Translations under genes and position numbers: made by a program | Part shown: one piece after another, positions 6,734 through 14,912 of the stretch | Layout: each line of letters starts with the position of its first letter | Position numbering within the stretch: position 1 is the first letter of the stretch | The notes under the pieces: generated by a model | Seen by the model: the letters and a program-made list of their open reading frames with translations, nothing else | What the model was told of the DNA's origin: nothing | The model's database searches: none | Origin: a virus | Length of the DNA: 35,803 nucleotides | Strand: one strand, 5' to 3' | IMG/VR virus record: IMGVR_UViG_3300009124_000043 | Location: 1-35,803 of that record

Positions 6734-7377
6734 GCTTTACATACGACGAACTAAAAACTGCGATTCAAGACTACACTGAGAACACCGAGACAACCTTTGT
6801 GAACAGTCTTAATATATTTATTAAAAACGCAGAGGAGCGTATTTTAAAAATTGCTCAGTTAGATGTATTTCGTAAAAACCAAAGCGGCACGATGACAACG
6901 GGAAATAAGTATCTTGCTCTTCCTGCGGATTATCTTGCTCCATTTAGTCTTTCGTTCACGAATGGTAGCAATAAAGAATTTTTGCTGTTTAAAGATGTAA
7001 ACTTTATTCAATCTTTTAATCCAAACAGCGCAACGACTGGTGCTCCTCGTTATTATGCTCAGTTTGATATAGATAACTTAATCTTAGGACCAGTTCCTGA
7101 TTCTGATTATGCTGTTGAGCTTCATTATTTTTATCGACCAGCGTCACTGACGGCTGGCGCGGGAAGTGGGACAACATGGTTAAGCACAAATGCATCAGTA
7201 GCCTTGTTGTATGGATCTCTTATTGAAGCATATACGTTTATGAAGGGTGAGGGCGATTTAATACAAAATTATACACAGCGTTTTACTGAAGCCTTATCTC
7301 GTGTGAAAAACTTTGGTGAATCACAAGAAGTTACTGATGCGTATCGTACAGGTCTTATTATTAGGGAGAAAACATGA
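6730..7377 (+). CDS. Tail adaptor protein, SU10 / T7 gp11-like
   Basis: The 215-residue product opens with a helix rich in acidic residues (TYDELKTAIQDYTENTETTF), then FIKNAEERILKIAQLDVFRK. A beta domain begins at LALPADYLAPFSLSF (about 60) and includes NLILGPVPDSDYAVELHYFY. Helices follow near the C-terminus. This matches the adaptor family of phage SU10 and T7 gp11, which forms the ring below the portal. It is joined by ATGA overlaps to both neighbours. Together with the protein at 5767 it gives the phage two adaptor-like components. Confidence 0.75.
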   Translation: MSFTYDELKTAIQDYTENTETTFVNSLNIFIKNAEERILKIAQLDVFRKNQSGTMTTGNKYLALPADYLAPFSLSFTNGSNKEFLLFKDVNFIQSFNPNSATTGAPRYYAQFDIDNLILGPVPDSDYAVELHYFYRPASLTAGAGSGTTWLSTNASVALLYGSLIEAYTFMKGEGDLIQNYTQRFTEALSRVKNFGESQEVTDAYRTGLIIREKT

Positions 7378-7670
7378 TACCTGCTTTGGATATAGGATTG
7401 CCAGAAGATTTTGGCATTGAGGTTCAAACAACTAACAAAAGAGGCTTTACGCCTGAAGAAATTGCACAGCGTTGCGTTCAGAAAATTGTAAGTGTTTCTG
7501 ACTCAGCACCGCCTGCAATTCGTGATCAAGCTCGTGTTTATGAGCGTCAGATTACAAAAGTCGTCGAGTTTTATTTACGAGAGGCTATCAAAAGTGACCG
7601 AACTACGGTATATAATGCACTTACAGATGCGGGGCATCCCAACCTCGCCGAACTAATCAGGAGACTGTGA
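7374..7670 (+). CDS. Conserved small tail-region protein
   Basis: The 98-residue product is mostly helical after residue 25, with RGFTPEEIAQRCVQKIVSVS and VVEFYLREAIKSDRTTVYNA as its clearest motifs. I recall close relatives in many marine phages beside tail genes, without a known job. It begins in an ATGA junction and ends one base before the next start, so it is translated with the adaptor. No membrane segment or metal site is visible. A chaperone or minor tail component is possible. Confidence 0.65.
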   Translation: MIPALDIGLPEDFGIEVQTTNKRGFTPEEIAQRCVQKIVSVSDSAPPAIRDQARVYERQITKVVEFYLREAIKSDRTTVYNALTDAGHPNLAELIRRL

Positions 7671-7671
7671 C

Positions 7672-8106
7672 ATGGCTTTTACTGGCAACTATATGTGTAC
7701 GAGCTTTAAAAAAGAGCTTATGACTGCAACACACGATTTTACTGCGTCTACGGGAAATACTTTTAAGTTGGCAATGTACACCAACAGTGCTTCCTTTACA
7801 GCAGCAACAACAGCGTACACCACTTCAAACGAAGTGAGCGGCACAGGTTATTCTGCTGGCGGCGGTACATTGACAAACGTTACGCCTACGACATCTAGTA
7901 CAACCGCGTATACTGATTTTGCTGACTTAACGTTTTCTACAGCGACAATCACGGCGCGTGGGGCGTTGATTTATAATGACACTGCTTCAGGTGATCCTAG
8001 CGTTGTCGTTCTAGATTTTGGCGCAGATAAAACATCTACTGCGGGAGACTTTACAATTGTTTTCCCAACTGCTGGCGCAAGCACTGCGATTATTCGCATA
8101 GCTTAA
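7672..8106 (+). CDS. Predicted virion protein, Thr/Ala-rich
   Basis: The 144-residue product starts MAFTGNYMCTSFKKELMTAT and then becomes Thr/Ser/Ala/Gly-rich with alternating hydrophobic residues, as in an all-beta fold. The motif NEVSGTGYSAGGGTL near residues 50-65 is a familiar feature of small marine phage tail proteins. It is the first gene of the fibre region and precedes the repeat protein by 18 bp. Its job may be a tail or fibre-base component. The codon pattern does not differ from its neighbours. Confidence 0.6.
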   Translation: MAFTGNYMCTSFKKELMTATHDFTASTGNTFKLAMYTNSASFTAATTAYTTSNEVSGTGYSAGGGTLTNVTPTTSSTTAYTDFADLTFSTATITARGALIYNDTASGDPSVVVLDFGADKTSTAGDFTIVFPTAGASTAIIRIA

Positions 8107-8124
8107 CGTTTAAGAGGATAAATT

Positions 8125-10368
8125 ATGTCTACTGGAATAACTAGTAGACTTATTTCTGTACCCGCGCAGAATAGTGCTACTTGGACACAACGTACAGCGG
8201 ATATATCAGCTTTTGTTGGCTGTAAGGCCAGATTGGTTGTTCTTTACCAATCTGGCTCTTCTTTTACTGGTGATATTCAATTAGATGATTTTAATATTGG
8301 CGGAAATAGTTTTACTGACTTTTCTGTAAGTCAAGGATTTCAAACTCAAAATGCTTCTGATGATTCTCAGTTAACAAATGTAGATGATATTCAATCAGAT
8401 TATGACGCTGTAACATTTCAAGCAGTTGGCACAAGTACAAGTGCTTATGGCTTTTTTGTAAGAGATGCTTCTGGAACTCCATCTGGCTCAACAGGTCTTA
8501 CATCTGGCAATACTGGGTCTTATTATTTATATGCTGAAACTAGCAGTTCAGGTAGCAACAATGATTTTTGGTTACGTTCTCCAGAAGTTACAATAAATAA
8601 TGGAACATTAAGTTTTTATACTGCTCAAAGTGGTGCTACTTGTGGTCCCATATACGCATATTTAGAAATTACAGAGGGTAATACTGGTCAGACTGGATGG
8701 GGTAGAGGAACATGGTCCCAAGGAGAATGGGGCAATCCTCTTCCAATTACCGTAACTGGTGTATCTGGAACGGGTCAAATTGGCTCTGTTACTGTATCTG
8801 GTGCGAGTGATACTCCTGTTACTGGACTATCTGCGACAGGAAACGTTGGTTCTGTAACAATTGTAGCAGAGGCTAATATTTCTCCATCAGGATTGAGTGC
8901 CACAGGCCAAGTTGGATCTGTAGTTGCTTCAATACCTGAAAGTGTATCTGTCACAGGATTATCTTCAACAGGACAAGTTGGCTCTGTAACCGCATCAATT
9001 TCACAAACTGTTTCAGTTACAGGTGTTTCTGGAACAGGAAGTGTTGGGTCTGTTACCACAACAGCAGACGCAAATATTTCTGCTACAGGATTGTCTTCAA
9101 CAGGAAGCGTTGGATCAGTAACCACTAATGCAGAATCAAACGTTTCTGTCACAGGTATATCTGGCACTGGTGAAGTTGGAAGTGCGTCTGTAGCTCAAGG
9201 CATAACAATAAATGTTACAGGGCTATCCGCTACTGGAAATGTTGGGTCTGCTACCATAACGGCAGGCGCAAATGTTTCAGTCACTGGATCGTCTGGAACT
9301 GGACAAATTGGAACATCTATTGTTGATGCTCAAGCTAATGTTCCCACAACTGGGTTATCGGCTACAGGATCTGTTGGCAGTGTAATTGTTCATGAAAATG
9401 AAGTCGTAAATGTAACTGGCTCAGAAGGTACTGGAGAAGTTGGGTCAGTTACGGTTATTGGGGATGCAAATGTTTCTGTCACTGGCTTGTCATCTACTGG
9501 ATCAGTTGGCTTAGTTACTGTTATCGCGGAAGCGAATACTTCAGTCACTGGATTATCTGGAACTGGACAAATTGGAACAGTTAATGTTGATGCTCAAGCC
9601 AATGTTCCCGCAACTGGATTATCAGCCACAGGATCTGTTGGTTCAGTTACAGTAAATGCTGCATCAAATGTCTCTGTAACTGGTCTTTCAGCCACGGGTC
9701 AAGTTGGCGATGTAATTGTTCATGAAAACGAAGTTGTAAATGTAACTGGTCTTTCAGCTACAGGACAAGTTGGAAGTGTAATCGTTCATGAAAATGAAGT
9801 CGTAAATGTAACTGGCTTAGAGGCTACTGGATCTGTTGGATCAGTAACTATAATTGCAAAAGCAAATACCTCAGTTACCGGGTTGTCTGGAACTGGTGAA
9901 GTCGGAATAGCCGCTGCTGACGCTCAAGCAAATGTTCCTGTCACGGGATTATCAGCTACGGGATCAGTAGGTTCTGTAACAGTTGTTGCAGAGGCAAATG
10001 TTTCCGTAACGGGGCTTGAGGCTACAGGGGGTGTGAGTTCGGTTTCTGTAACAGCAGATGCTAATATTTCTGCCACAGGCGTTTCTGGTACAGGTCAGGT
10101 TGGGTCAGTTGTCGTTTCTCTTCCTGTAGATGTTGATGTAACGGGTGTCTCTGCAACAAGTCAGGTGGGATCGGTTACAGTCACGGCAGCATCAAATGTG
10201 TTTCCAGACGGAGTTTCTGGGACAGGAAAAACATCACAGGTTCTTGTTTGGGGTCCTATTGTTCCAAATCAAGATCCGAGTTATACTCCAATAACACCAT
10301 CTTCTACCCCTTCTTGGAGTGATGAATCACCATCTCAAACTCCAAATTGGGATGACATAGCAGCATAG
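8125..10368 (+). CDS. Long repeat-built tail fibre or appendage protein
   Basis: The 747-residue product has three parts. Residues 1 to about 190 look like a beta-sandwich (jelly-roll or MAM-like), with NDFWLRSPEVTINNGTLSFY as a clue. A bridge with WGRGTWSQGEWG follows at about 194-205. Residues 210-693 are 22 tandem repeats of exactly 22 residues on the theme VTGLSATGSVGSV, with a degenerate 23rd. The tail is Pro/Ser/Trp-rich (TPSWSDESPSQTPNWDD). The repeats probably build a beta-solenoid or stacked fibre shaft. Its place ahead of an S74 fibre and a carbohydrate-binding-like protein supports a role in host contact. The repeat DNA is very similar between units and can gain or lose copies by recombination. 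Confidence 0.7.
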   Translation: MSTGITSRLISVPAQNSATWTQRTADISAFVGCKARLVVLYQSGSSFTGDIQLDDFNIGGNSFTDFSVSQGFQTQNASDDSQLTNVDDIQSDYDAVTFQAVGTSTSAYGFFVRDASGTPSGSTGLTSGNTGSYYLYAETSSSGSNNDFWLRSPEVTINNGTLSFYTAQSGATCGPIYAYLEITEGNTGQTGWGRGTWSQGEWGNPLPITVTGVSGTGQIGSVTVSGASDTPVTGLSATGNVGSVTIVAEANISPSGLSATGQVGSVVASIPESVSVTGLSSTGQVGSVTASISQTVSVTGVSGTGSVGSVTTTADANISATGLSSTGSVGSVTTNAESNVSVTGISGTGEVGSASVAQGITINVTGLSATGNVGSATITAGANVSVTGSSGTGQIGTSIVDAQANVPTTGLSATGSVGSVIVHENEVVNVTGSEGTGEVGSVTVIGDANVSVTGLSSTGSVGLVTVIAEANTSVTGLSGTGQIGTVNVDAQANVPATGLSATGSVGSVTVNAASNVSVTGLSATGQVGDVIVHENEVVNVTGLSATGQVGSVIVHENEVVNVTGLEATGSVGSVTIIAKANTSVTGLSGTGEVGIAAADAQANVPVTGLSATGSVGSVTVVAEANVSVTGLEATGGVSSVSVTADANISATGVSGTGQVGSVVVSLPVDVDVTGVSATSQVGSVTVTAASNVFPDGVSGTGKTSQVLVWGPIVPNQDPSYTPITPSSTPSWSDESPSQTPNWDDIAA
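8752..10203 (+). repeat. 22 tandem 66-bp units in the fibre gene
   Basis: Twenty-two units of exactly 66 bp follow each other with no insertion or deletion. Each encodes a 22-residue unit starting with [VAPT][TS]G and containing TG-x-[VI]G. Some neighbouring units repeat as blocks: units 9-10, 13-14 and 18-19 all read DAQANVP followed by TGLSATGSVGSV, and units 10, 15 and 16 share the ending HENEVVN. Confidence 0.92.
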
Positions 10369-10377
10369 GGGAAAACC

Positions 10378-12606
10378 ATGCCTAGTACATATACAACTAA
10401 TAACGGTATTGAACTCATAGCTACAGGCGAACAGTCTGGTACATGGGGTTCTACCACAAACACAAACCTTGAACTTTTAGATGCTTCTCTTGACGGTCAG
10501 GTGACTGTTACGTTGGCATCGACAGGAACTTCTGGCTCGCCAAATACGCTTCCAATATCAGATGGATCTGCTTCTAATGGTCGCAATCGTTTGGTTATCT
10601 TCAATGATGGCTCTGATCTGGGTGGAACAGCTTACGTGCAGCTAACGCCAAATGACGCGGAAAAAATTGTTTATGTGCGTAACAGTTTATCTGGCTCACG
10701 CAGTATTTTGCTATTTCAAGGCACGTACAATGCATCAAACGACTATGAGGTTCCTGCGGGAACGACAGCGGTAGTTTTCTTCGACGGCGCAGGCACGGGC
10801 GCGGTAGCGGCAAATGTGTTTGATAATGCACACTTTGATGCTTTAAATATTGTTGGAAATGCATCTGTTGGTGGAACTTTATCTGTTACTAGCACCTCTA
10901 CATTTAATGATGATGTGACTTTTGTAGGCAGTACAAATAATATTGTCATTGATAAATCAGCAAATTCAATGACTTTTCAAGATGCTTCCAGAATGATATT
11001 TGGAACAGGGTCTGACTTGTTAATAGAGCATAGTGGCGCTTCTACAGAAAGTCGTATTTGGAATTACGGTGGTAATTTAAGTATTGCACAACAAGCTAAC
11101 GATGAAGACGTTGATATTTTAAGTGATGATGGTTCTGGTGGCACCGCTTCGTATTTTCGTGCGGATGGATCTACTGGAGAAGCCATGTTGTTTTATTATG
11201 GTTCAGAAAAACTTGCGACGAAAACAGGCGGCGTCGAAGTCACAGGCACTGTGACCGATGATGGTGCTACCCACGATGGTGATGTTACCTTTACAGGTGC
11301 TAACTATAACGTAGTCTGGGATAAGTCGGCTGATTCACTAGAGTTTCCAGATAATGCAAAAGCTGTTTTTGGTACAGGTAGTGATTATTCAATCTACTGC
11401 GATGGTTCTTCTACTGAAGAATTAGTATTTGAAGAAACTGGGGATGGTTCTGGAATTTTTAATTTTAAAGGCGATCTTGCTAATATAGTTGGTCCTATTG
11501 TTAGAATAGAGCATGATGTAACGACTGGAGGCAGTGGTAGCTTTCCCGGTACTTTTCAAGTGCTTACAAACGATGCTGGCGGCACTGGGTTTACAGCTTT
11601 TTCCATTACTGCCAAACTTGTAGATTCCACGTCTGGGGCATCAACCTCCGAAGCGCAGTTTGCAGTAAAAGAAGATGGTAACACTGCGCCAGAAGAATAT
11701 TTAAGACTAGATGGTGATTCGGAAAACATACAAACAAGAAAACCCCTTTCTGTTGTTGCTGGTATAACTGGCAACGTTGATGTAGCTGGCAATGTCACGG
11801 CTGATGGGCTGACTGTGGATGGTGACGTTACCTTTACAGGTGCTAACTACAATGTTGTTTGGGATAAGTCGGACGATGCACTAGAGTTTCCAGATAATGC
11901 CAAAATTGTTCTTGGTACAGGTGGTGACTATGCAATCTACAACGACGGTGCTGCGGCTGAACAATTAGTGTTTGAAGAAACTTCAGGTGCTTCTGGAGCT
12001 TTTGTTTTTCAAGGCAATCTTGCTAATTTAGTTGGCCCTTCTCTTAAACTAAAACATGATGTAACGGCTGGGGCTAGTGGTAACTTTCCCGCCCTACTGG
12101 ATATGCAGACAAAAGATGCTGGCGGTAATACTGTTGTATCTTTTAATATTACTTCCAAACTTGTAGATGCCACGTCTGGAGCAGCAACCACCGAAGCTAT
12201 TTTTTCTGTGAAAGAAGATGGCAATAGTGCAGCACAAGAATATATGAAACTAAATGGCGATGATGAGCAAATAGACGTATCAAAAAATATAGTTTCTACT
12301 GCGGATATTACGGCAGTAAACTTCAACACCACTTCTGATGCAAATCTCAAGACAAACATTAGCACTTTTGCAAATCCGTTAGATACGATAAACTCCTTGC
12401 GCGGGGTTGCGTTTGATTGGATAAATAGCGGTAAGTCAGAAATAGGTGTGATTGCTCAAGAAGTGGAAAAGGTTCTGCCTGATTTGGTGAGCACAAATAA
12501 AGAAGGAATTAAGTCGGTTAAATATGGAAACCTTATAGCAGTATTGATTGAGGCTGTTAAAGATCAACAATCTCAAATCAATGAACTAAAATCAAAACTT
12601 AGCTAA
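10378..12606 (+). CDS. Tail fibre with C-terminal S74 self-cleaving chaperone domain
   Basis: The 742-residue product starts with a fibre-base-like region (IELIATGEQSGTWGSTTNTN) and continues through beta-rich repeats. It ends in a Peptidase_S74 domain at about 648-742. The catalytic pair of this family is a Ser and a Lys five residues apart; here TSDANLKTNI gives Ser653 and Lys658. The domain also shows IGVIAQEVEKVLPDLV and a final trimeric coiled coil. S74 domains help the fibre trimer fold and then cut themselves off. The middle contains a tandem duplication of 181 codons (about residues 302-482 and 483-651). It likely binds the host surface along with the neighbouring fibre proteins. Confidence 0.85.
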   Translation: MPSTYTTNNGIELIATGEQSGTWGSTTNTNLELLDASLDGQVTVTLASTGTSGSPNTLPISDGSASNGRNRLVIFNDGSDLGGTAYVQLTPNDAEKIVYVRNSLSGSRSILLFQGTYNASNDYEVPAGTTAVVFFDGAGTGAVAANVFDNAHFDALNIVGNASVGGTLSVTSTSTFNDDVTFVGSTNNIVIDKSANSMTFQDASRMIFGTGSDLLIEHSGASTESRIWNYGGNLSIAQQANDEDVDILSDDGSGGTASYFRADGSTGEAMLFYYGSEKLATKTGGVEVTGTVTDDGATHDGDVTFTGANYNVVWDKSADSLEFPDNAKAVFGTGSDYSIYCDGSSTEELVFEETGDGSGIFNFKGDLANIVGPIVRIEHDVTTGGSGSFPGTFQVLTNDAGGTGFTAFSITAKLVDSTSGASTSEAQFAVKEDGNTAPEEYLRLDGDSENIQTRKPLSVVAGITGNVDVAGNVTADGLTVDGDVTFTGANYNVVWDKSDDALEFPDNAKIVLGTGGDYAIYNDGAAAEQLVFEETSGASGAFVFQGNLANLVGPSLKLKHDVTAGASGNFPALLDMQTKDAGGNTVVSFNITSKLVDATSGAATTEAIFSVKEDGNSAAQEYMKLNGDDEQIDVSKNIVSTADITAVNFNTTSDANLKTNISTFANPLDTINSLRGVAFDWINSGKSEIGVIAQEVEKVLPDLVSTNKEGIKSVKYGNLIAVLIEAVKDQQSQINELKSKLS
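11281..12330 (+). repeat. Tandem duplication of 181 codons in the S74 fibre gene
   Basis: The DNA from 11281 (GATGTTACCTTTACAGGTGC) reappears from 11824 (GACGTTACCTTTACAGGTGC), an offset of 543 bp. Matching protein landmarks in both copies are NYNVVWDKS, LEFPDNAK, LVFEET, HDVT and KEDGN. Differences are mostly at third codon positions near the start and grow along the unit. A shorter, more diverged relative (VTFVGSTNNIVIDKS) lies before them at about residues 180-195. Confidence 0.85.
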
Positions 12607-12624
12607 TAGTGAAAGGACACGAAG

Positions 12625-13458
12625 ATGGCTATTAAGGTAAGCGGTACTACTGTTATAAATGACAGTCAGGGCTTGACTAGTATTGCAAGTATCGACAGTA
12701 CAACAGCAGCAGCTATTCAAGCGGCGGGTGTTGGCGGAGGCGCTACTACGCCAACGCTTTCTGGAAATAGTGCTTTAACTCTATTTGACAATACATATAC
12801 TTTAACAGTGAGTAATTATTCCAGCTATACTGTTCCACTTTTCTTTTACACTATCACAGATAACGGCGGCACTTTAACAGCCACGGGTAATTTTACAACT
12901 TCCAGTACAGACATATCTACAGAAGACTTTACTGGGACAGCCCCGTGGACGATTGAAGTGATGGCAGGAGATGTGAGTAGAGGATTTTCTGCTGCTGCGA
13001 CAAAGTCAGTTTCAGATGTAACTGCGGTAAGCGCACGATATTGGAGAATTGGATTAACAGCAGACGAAGGTATTGGAGAGTGGCACTTATTTTCAGGACG
13101 AAACGCAACTGGAACAGATCATTCTCCATCAAGTTTTTTAGGCAATTACGCTGGTTATAATACCACTTATTCAAGAGACAAAGCACATGATGATATCGGG
13201 AGTACAATGTGGTGGACACTGTCGGGTTCAAGTAGTCAAGGAGGTAACACTCTGATTTATGATTTTGGAACAGCCAAATCAGTTAAGTCAATGACGTTTG
13301 TAAACTTTAGTCCATCATACGCTTTGGGGACGCACACTACAGCAGGTTGCACAGTGGCGAGTAGTACAGATAATGTCACATACACCGATAGGCTTACTGG
13401 TATTGTAACAAATGATGATACTTATGGAATAGGATCACCAAAGGTCTATGGTATATAG
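12625..13458 (+). CDS. Tail appendage protein with discoidin-like C-terminal domain
   Basis: The 277-residue product has an N-terminal tag (MAIKVSGTTVINDSQGLTSI) that is common in marine phage tail proteins, a Gly-rich hinge and an Ig-like beta region (about 45-130). From about residue 135, ARYWRIGL, followed later by WTLSGSSSQGGNTLIYDFGT and MTFVNFSPSY, resembles the F5/8 type C (discoidin, galactose-binding-like) fold. Such domains bind sugars, so this may recognise the host surface polysaccharide. It follows the S74 fibre by 18 bp and precedes the assembly-chaperone-like gene. The domain call is from motif impression, not a search. Confidence 0.6.
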   Translation: MAIKVSGTTVINDSQGLTSIASIDSTTAAAIQAAGVGGGATTPTLSGNSALTLFDNTYTLTVSNYSSYTVPLFFYTITDNGGTLTATGNFTTSSTDISTEDFTGTAPWTIEVMAGDVSRGFSAAATKSVSDVTAVSARYWRIGLTADEGIGEWHLFSGRNATGTDHSPSSFLGNYAGYNTTYSRDKAHDDIGSTMWWTLSGSSSQGGNTLIYDFGTAKSVKSMTFVNFSPSYALGTHTTAGCTVASSTDNVTYTDRLTGIVTNDDTYGIGSPKVYGI

Positions 13459-13472
13459 GAGAGGGTTAAAAT

Positions 13473-13856
13473 ATGTCAAAACAACAAACAATAGATTTTT
13501 GGATTGCGGGTTGTACCGATCAAGCAGTAATAAATATTGCAACCACTCTGGTTTCCAATGAGTTTGATGCACAGAACGCATCAAGTATTTTAGACTTCAA
13601 TATGCCTTTAGAGTTTATTGCAACATTGCAAGAAAACTTTTCAAGCTATGCACCCCCAACAGATCAAGACTTAATGGATGAACGGGCCGAAATTCAAAGA
13701 ACCAACAGAAATAAGTTACTGGCAGAAACAGATTATTTTGCATTGGCAGATGTTACACTGACATCGGAAATGACAACGTACCGTCAAGCACTACGGGATT
13801 TGCCATCACAAGCTGGCTTCCCCAACAGCGTTACGTGGCCCACAAAGCCTGATTAA
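13473..13856 (+). CDS. Tail-assembly chaperone-like protein
   Basis: The 127-residue product ends with NRNKLLAETDYFALADVTLT, then TYRQALRDLPSQAGFPNSVT and WPTKPD. The set 'RxxLLxxTDY ... YRQALRDLP ... FPxxVxWP' is the signature of the phage tail-assembly chaperone C-terminal family (Phage_tail_APC type), usually encoded beside fibre genes. The N-terminal 70 residues are less recognisable. Such proteins assist fibre folding or attachment. The start has AGGAGAGGG upstream. The match in the last 50 residues is clear to me. Confidence 0.75.
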   Translation: MSKQQTIDFWIAGCTDQAVINIATTLVSNEFDAQNASSILDFNMPLEFIATLQENFSSYAPPTDQDLMDERAEIQRTNRNKLLAETDYFALADVTLTSEMTTYRQALRDLPSQAGFPNSVTWPTKPD

Positions 13857-14021
13857 ATGTGTTTATTGGTCGCAGTTTTCTGGGGCCAATCTTTTACATT
13901 AGGTCTTTATAAGGTTTGCGTTTACGATTGTGGGTATGACAGGCCGTATTACATGTGGTACGATAAAGCCTATAAGGTTTCGCCTTATTATACGTGTCCC
14001 ATGAGGTTACATGACACATGA
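13857..14021 (+). CDS. 54-residue secreted or membrane-anchored Cys-containing protein
   Basis: The frame from the ATG directly after the upstream TAA runs 54 codons to a TGA at 14019-14021 that overlaps the next ATG. It fills the whole gap between genes. The first 17 residues (MCLLVAVFWGQSFTLGL) are hydrophobic like a short signal or anchor. The remainder has CVYDCG and a later TCPM, with many tyrosines. I recall similar tiny 'C-x-Y-x-C ... CP' proteins in marine phage lysis regions. Its position first in the lysis cassette and the expected disulphides suggest a periplasmic role, but the function is unknown. Confidence 0.6.
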   Translation: MCLLVAVFWGQSFTLGLYKVCVYDCGYDRPYYMWYDKAYKVSPYYTCPMRLHDT

Positions 14022-14485
14022 TAGAAATAGGTGTCGCAATCGCAGGCGCACAAGCGGCCTATAATTTTTTAAAAAAAGGCGTCCAAGTCGGACGAGATCT
14101 CCAAGATATGGGTCAACAGTTACAGCAATGGGCTAACTGTATGGCTGATATTGATCAGGCCGAAAAAATGGCGGAAAAGCCCCCGTGGTACAAGCTACTA
14201 GGCGGTGGTGTACAGGCACAAGCTATGGAAGTCTTTCTGGCTCGCAAGCAAGCACAAAGGATGCGTGATGAGCTAAGAGAACTCATTAGTCATCCAGCCA
14301 TATTAGGACCATCTCACTGGCAGGAATTTTTGAGGATAGAAGCAGAGATTAGGAAACAGAAGCGCGAACATGACTTTCGAAGGATGGAAATAAAGCAAAG
14401 GATCCTAGAGTGGGTGGCGGGGATATTTGTGTTTATTCTTGGAGTGGGTGCTCTTGTTGGATTCGTGTGGTTAGCCAATGCTTGA
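14018..14485 (+). CDS. Helical protein with C-terminal membrane segment, lysis cassette
   Basis: The 155-residue product is helical throughout. It has Ala/Gly-rich and Lys-rich helices at the start (AYNFLKKGVQVGRDLQDMGQ), a PPWYKLLGGG turn near 54-65, an Arg/Glu-rich coiled coil (about 72-130), then one membrane helix (WVAGIFVFILGVGALVGFVW). I remember this as a widely conserved marine phage protein next to lysis genes, without a named family. ATGA and 8-bp overlaps join it to its neighbours. A regulator of the holin or a spanin-like envelope protein are options; neither is demonstrated. Confidence 0.65.
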   Translation: MIEIGVAIAGAQAAYNFLKKGVQVGRDLQDMGQQLQQWANCMADIDQAEKMAEKPPWYKLLGGGVQAQAMEVFLARKQAQRMRDELRELISHPAILGPSHWQEFLRIEAEIRKQKREHDFRRMEIKQRILEWVAGIFVFILGVGALVGFVWLANA

Positions 14486-14708
14486 TCCCGTAGGAAGCCT
14501 GCCATTTGCCGTAGAAACACAGAAAAGCCGGGAGAGCATCGAAAACCATCAGGCGCAGCAGCAGGTGCAGGAAGAACACAATCGTGCTCACAAGCTCGCC
14601 AAGGCCCTTGAGCGGCAGCAGCTTGATTTAATGCTCAGTTATGATAGGTTTGGCAAAGCTAATAGCGACTTAAAGCCGCAAGGTAGCATCATAGATATGG
14701 AGGTCTGA
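14478..14708 (+). CDS. Small polar helical protein, lysis cassette
   Basis: The 76-residue product is mostly one long helix rich in Gln, Glu, His and Lys (residues 15-52, for example NHQAQQQVQEEHNRAHKLAK), with no hydrophobic core or membrane segment. It starts inside the end of the preceding gene (8-bp overlap) and stops just before the holin-like gene. I do not recognise it. Its strict packing within the cassette suggests a small cytoplasmic partner of the membrane proteins around it. Confidence 0.55.
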   Translation: MLDPVGSLPFAVETQKSRESIENHQAQQQVQEEHNRAHKLAKALERQQLDLMLSYDRFGKANSDLKPQGSIIDMEV

Positions 14709-14912
14709 ATGACTTTAGCTATGGAAAAAATTCTTGCTTGGAAGATAATGCCGCGTTTCATGATGTTAGTTATGACCATCATGTACATCCGCGTTATTGA
14801 ATGGGGAATGAGCTTGCCGGATTTATCAACGCAGCAATCCGCGATGATTTCAGTGGTCAGTGGTGCCATGACAGGGACGATAGCCGTGTGGCTGGGGAGC
14901 GAGAAAAAATGA
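14709..14912 (+). CDS. Two-helix holin-like membrane protein
   Basis: The 67-residue product has two membrane segments: about 13-31 (MPRFMMLVMTIMYIRVIEW) and about 45-62 (MISVVSGAMTGTIAVWLG). A short polar loop (LPDLSTQQS) lies between them, and a charged tail, SEKK, ends it. Size, topology and position directly before a 3-TM holin and an endolysin-like peptidase are as expected for a holin or antiholin. It begins right after a stop codon and its TGA overlaps the next ATG. The sequence looks like a conserved marine phage holin type, although I cannot name the family. Confidence 0.7.
   Translation: MTLAMEKILAWKIMPRFMMLVMTIMYIRVIEWGMSLPDLSTQQSAMISVVSGAMTGTIAVWLGSEKK

Noticed and set aside
8775-9167. 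130-codon open frame on the minus strand
   Set aside because: It is the mirror of the repeat array: the repeat has no stop in that frame, so openness is copied with each unit. No ribosome site or family motif.
8752-10203. Possible CRISPR array or other non-coding repeat array
   Set aside because: The repeats are 66 bp, contiguous without unique spacers, in one open frame and diverge at codon third positions. They encode protein repeats.
14801-14908. Upstream extension of the 3-TM holin gene
   Set aside because: It would overlap the two-helix holin-like gene for about 110 bp, while an ATG overlapping that gene's stop (14909) gives a normal holin N-terminus.
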